Origin: JAJZQD01 sp021847735 | Lineage (GTDB): Bacteria; Bacillota; Thermincolia; Thermincolales; UBA2595 | NCBI GenBank assembly: GCA_027324025.1 | Contig: DAHVYW010000125.1 | Coordinates: 1-12,961, forward strand | DNA: 12,961 nt | Reading direction: 5' to 3' | Shown here: piece after piece, positions 11,433-12,961 of the stretch | How positions within the stretch are numbered: position 1 is the stretch's first letter | Layout of the letters: each line of letters opens with the position of its first letter | Notes under the pieces: model-generated | What the model saw: the letters and a program-made list of their open reading frames with translations, nothing else | What the model was told of the DNA's origin: nothing | The model's database searches: none | Position numbers and translations under genes: made by a program

Positions 11433-12053
11433 TTATGATGGCGGAGGATTTTCGAAGCTGTACTCTTCCAAGCCCCACAGCCCCTTTCTGGATTTTCTGG
11501 CCATCTTTTGAAGTTCTGTGAATAGGGCTTGGTATTTGACATTGGGCGGCACTGTCATTACCTGGGCGTAACCCTCTTTGACCAGCAGGGCATTGACAAA
11601 AGTTCCGTCCGAGGTATAAACATATGCCAACAGCCTGCCGTACCTGTCGCGAGGCTGGACATCATAGATAAGCCGCACTTTTTGTCCGGCAAGGAGTTTT
11701 GCCGTATACGCTGCCGCTTCTTTTCCCCAAGCTTCAACACTTTTTTGGGGGTGGTGGATTTCAGGGGTATTAACTCCAATAAAGCGGACCGGCTCAACCC
11801 TGCCGTCAATGTTGACCTTTATTGTATCACCGTCTGTTACCTTGACAACCCTATACGTATTTCCCGCTTCGTCAGGGGGTTGTTTCCGGGGTAGACCGTT
11901 TCCACCTTTATAGGCTTCGATAAGTTTGTTTTCACTAAGTATAATATTTGTTTCGTTTTGCTTCCGGGGAGTCTGCCCAGGTAAAAAACCACGCGTCGCC
12001 CACACGGTGAGCACTATGGCAGATACAACCAGTATACCCTTATGTCTGGCCAC
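11433..12053 (-). CDS. Staphylococcal-nuclease-like (SNase) protein, membrane-anchored or secreted
   Basis: This 206-residue protein has an N-terminal hydrophobic helix (residues 6-20, GILVVSAIVLTVWAT) acting as signal or anchor. A variable linker follows, then an SNase (OB-fold) domain at about 66-194. Catalytic-type motifs are VTDGDT (72-77), RFIGVNTPE (90-98) and RDRYGR (135-140). These correspond to the Ca2+ ligand Asp, Arg35, the Asp40 region, Glu43 and Arg87 of S. aureus nuclease. The Asp40 position reads Asn here (N95), seen in some homologues. The frame is open up to a TTG at 12083, but the GTG at 12051-12053 follows GGAGGTG by about eight bases and begins MARHKGILVV, a proper signal sequence, so I chose it. 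Likely an extracytoplasmic Ca2+-dependent nuclease. The terminator at 11385-11411 closes it. Confidence 0.92.
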   Translation of the reverse strand: MARHKGILVVSAIVLTVWATRGFLPGQTPRKQNETNIILSENKLIEAYKGGNGLPRKQPPDEAGNTYRVVKVTDGDTIKVNIDGRVEPVRFIGVNTPEIHHPQKSVEAWGKEAAAYTAKLLAGQKVRLIYDVQPRDRYGRLLAYVYTSDGTFVNALLVKEGYAQVMTVPPNVKYQALFTELQKMARKSRKGLWGLEEYSFENPPPS

Positions 12054-12123
12054 TGGGAAACACCTCCAACCTCCATTATTCAACTTTCTTAAGCCAAATC
12101 CTTTTGCGGTCAGGAGGGTAATT

Positions 12124-12201
12124 ATGGTAAACGGTATGAGTAAAGGGCACGTTATGGGAAAGACCGGCAGTGCACACTGCCGGTCTTTTAATAAGCTGTG
12201 A
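12124..12201 (+). CDS. Possible 25-aa ORF containing a hairpin
   Basis: An ideal ribosome site, AGGAGG (12112-12117), lies six bases before an ATG. The frame reads MVNGMSKGHVMGKTGSAHCR and then SFNKL before TGA (12199-12201). The peptide is basic and glycine-rich and is not recognised. A perfect 14-bp palindrome lies inside the frame. Either this is a genuine microprotein, or a leader peptide coupled to a terminator upstream of the 82-codon gene, or a chance frame. The strong ribosome site is the main argument for translation. Confidence 0.45.
   Translation: MVNGMSKGHVMGKTGSAHCRSFNKL
12159..12190. terminator. Perfect palindromic hairpin, probable terminator
   Basis: AAAGACCGGCAGTG (12159-12172) and CACTGCCGGTCTTT (12175-12188) are exact complements around CA. 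On the plus strand TTTTAAT follows; on the minus strand, TTTCCC. It lies between the nuclease start and the 82-codon gene, and may end transcription of the short ORF or block readthrough. Confidence 0.7.
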
Positions 12202-12277
12202 ATAATTTTATTTCAATATTTAAAGGGCTGATGGTCCCCGCTGTTGAATAGGTGGGTATAAGGAAGGGGAGATAATA

Positions 12278-12526
12278 TTGAGCGACGAATTTAAAAACAG
12301 CTGGGACATAGACGTTTTTAAGACCTTAGCAAAAGCATCTGTAAAAGCAGGGGGATGGGTAAGCTATAAAAATGTTTATGAAAAGGAACAACCAGCATAT
12401 GGGCTTCTTCATTTCGGAATATCAATCGATAATTTGGTTAGATTCCAATATGTTAGCCGTATGGGAACCAGGTGCAGCCTAACCGAGAAGGGATTAAAAA
12501 GATATAACGAGTTGCTGGGAGCCTAA
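12278..12526 (+). CDS. Hypothetical protein, 82 aa, winged-helix-like
   Basis: This small soluble protein begins MSDEFKNSWDIDVFKTLAKA. The end, MGTRCSLTEKGLKRYNELLG, has the look of the wing and last helix of a winged helix-turn-helix domain (strand, then S-L-T-x-K-G-x-x-x-Y-x-x-L). VFKTLAKASVKAGGWVSYKN and IDNLVRFQYVSR could be the earlier helices. A DNA-binding role is inference; I do not recognise a named family. The start is TTG at 12278 after AAGGGGAG. The TAA stop lies in the loop of its own terminator. No clear promoter was found in 12202-12277. Confidence 0.78.
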   Translation: MSDEFKNSWDIDVFKTLAKASVKAGGWVSYKNVYEKEQPAYGLLHFGISIDNLVRFQYVSRMGTRCSLTEKGLKRYNELLGA

Positions 12527-12541
12527 CAGGCTCTTTTTTTT
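12519..12541 (+). terminator. Intrinsic terminator of the 82-codon gene
   Basis: GAGCCT and AGGCTC form a 6-bp stem around AAC (12519-12533), followed by eight T residues. The stop codon of the gene is within it. Confidence 0.92.
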
Positions 12542-12580
12542 TACTGCCAATTTGTACCACGGCCCTCACGGCCAATCGCT

Positions 12581-12808
12581 TCAACCTCTTTGCCATTTTA
12601 ATAACCAACTTAGCTTATAATTTTTCTTAACATATCTATGCATTTCTTCTTCCGCTTTAATCATAGCTTTGGATATGTCACCCGCGTTTTTTAAGTAATT
12701 ATCGTCTTCAGTTAGGGCATACATCCGAATATAATTAATGATTAGTTCTTTGTACCCACCTATTTGAACTAATAATGTGACCAATGCTCCATCCAACTGT
12801 TCGCTCAT
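12581..12808 (-). CDS. Hypothetical protein, 75 aa, all-helical
   Basis: The product begins MSEQLDGALVTLLVQIGGYK and appears almost entirely alpha-helical. It has two heptad-like helices (LVTLLVQIGGYKELIINYIR and ISKAMIKAEEEMHRYVKK, the second strongly charged) joined by an acidic turn (ALTEDDNYLKNAGD). It ends with a basic, tryptophan-containing tail (KLSWLLKWQRG) that could touch a membrane or nucleic acid. No family is recognised. I prefer the ATG at 12806-12808, which has GGGTGA close upstream; a GTG three codons earlier (12817) is possible. It is convergent with the 82-codon gene. No convincing promoter or terminator was found for it. Confidence 0.65.
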   Translation of the reverse strand: MSEQLDGALVTLLVQIGGYKELIINYIRMYALTEDDNYLKNAGDISKAMIKAEEEMHRYVKKNYKLSWLLKWQRG

Positions 12809-12961
12809 AATTTTCACCCAACCTTATCTCTAAATTAACATTGCTTTTCAATATTATCCCAAATCCCAGAGAAGATTATTCACCTAAGCAATCCTTGCAC
12901 CGGCATACCAATGCAATTTATATAACACTGTGTTAATTAATTTCATTGATTCTCTCTTTTA
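12809..12961. other. AT-rich end of window, no confident gene
   Basis: This stretch is upstream of the 75-codon minus-strand gene. GATAAT occurs near 12852 on the minus strand but I see no matching -35 box. The only short frame with an ATG is 20 codons (12884-12946, minus) and lacks a good ribosome site. Confidence 0.5.

Noticed and set aside
12054..12083. Longer nuclease starting at TTG 12083
   Set aside because: The extension overlaps the strong GGAGGTG ribosome site of the GTG at 12053 and puts non-hydrophobic residues before a normal signal sequence.
12884..12946. 20-codon minus-strand ORF near the right edge
   Set aside because: Only a weak AGAGAG upstream and no family resemblance; consistent with chance.

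Overview
The window reads as chromosomal DNA of a spore-forming, low-to-moderate GC Firmicute. A Peptococcaceae-like anaerobe is my guess from gene order and protein flavour; the sequence itself does not prove the genus. The order ytxC, thrS, infC, rpmI, rplT, SpoU-type rRNA methyltransferase, pheS follows the arrangement I know from Bacillus subtilis and clostridia. T-box leaders and an infC gene starting with ATT also point to Firmicutes.

Region 1 (1-7110, all minus strand; transcription runs right to left) is the translation and housekeeping block. In transcription order it holds ytxC, a short DUF445 membrane protein, a threonine T-box leader with thrS, a leader and terminator hairpin with infC-rpmI-rplT, a 118-bp multi-hairpin inverted repeat, a SpoU methyltransferase, a 34-codon YqzL-like gene, a phenylalanine T-box leader and the first 33 codons of pheS. 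Three transcription-attenuation leaders (Thr, infC, Phe) lie within about 5.3 kb. Promoters are packed tightly: two of their -35 boxes contain the stop codon of the previous gene.

Region 2 (7117-9290, minus strand) has tRNA-Val(GAC) with a consensus promoter and terminator. Upstream of it is a MacB-like ABC ATPase/permease pair. A 16-bp tandem repeat sits at the permease stop codon.

Region 3 (9471-10175, plus strand) is a pair of adjacent half-size Gdt1/TMEM165 (UPF0016) genes, probably forming a Mn2+/cation exporter, ending in a long bidirectional hairpin.

Region 4 (10180-11411) is the least ordinary part. It holds an XRE-type regulator, a divergent 70-codon gene of unknown function, and a spaced direct repeat between them that looks like an operator. 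Downstream of the regulator are two tandem minimal transcription units of about 60 nt, each with a near-consensus promoter and an intrinsic terminator. A six-cysteine 51-codon microprotein follows. I consider this the best candidate for an undescribed regulatory module, but its function is inference.

Region 5 (11433-12961) has a membrane-anchored or secreted staphylococcal-nuclease-like protein, a 25-codon ORF containing a perfect hairpin, and two small orphan genes.
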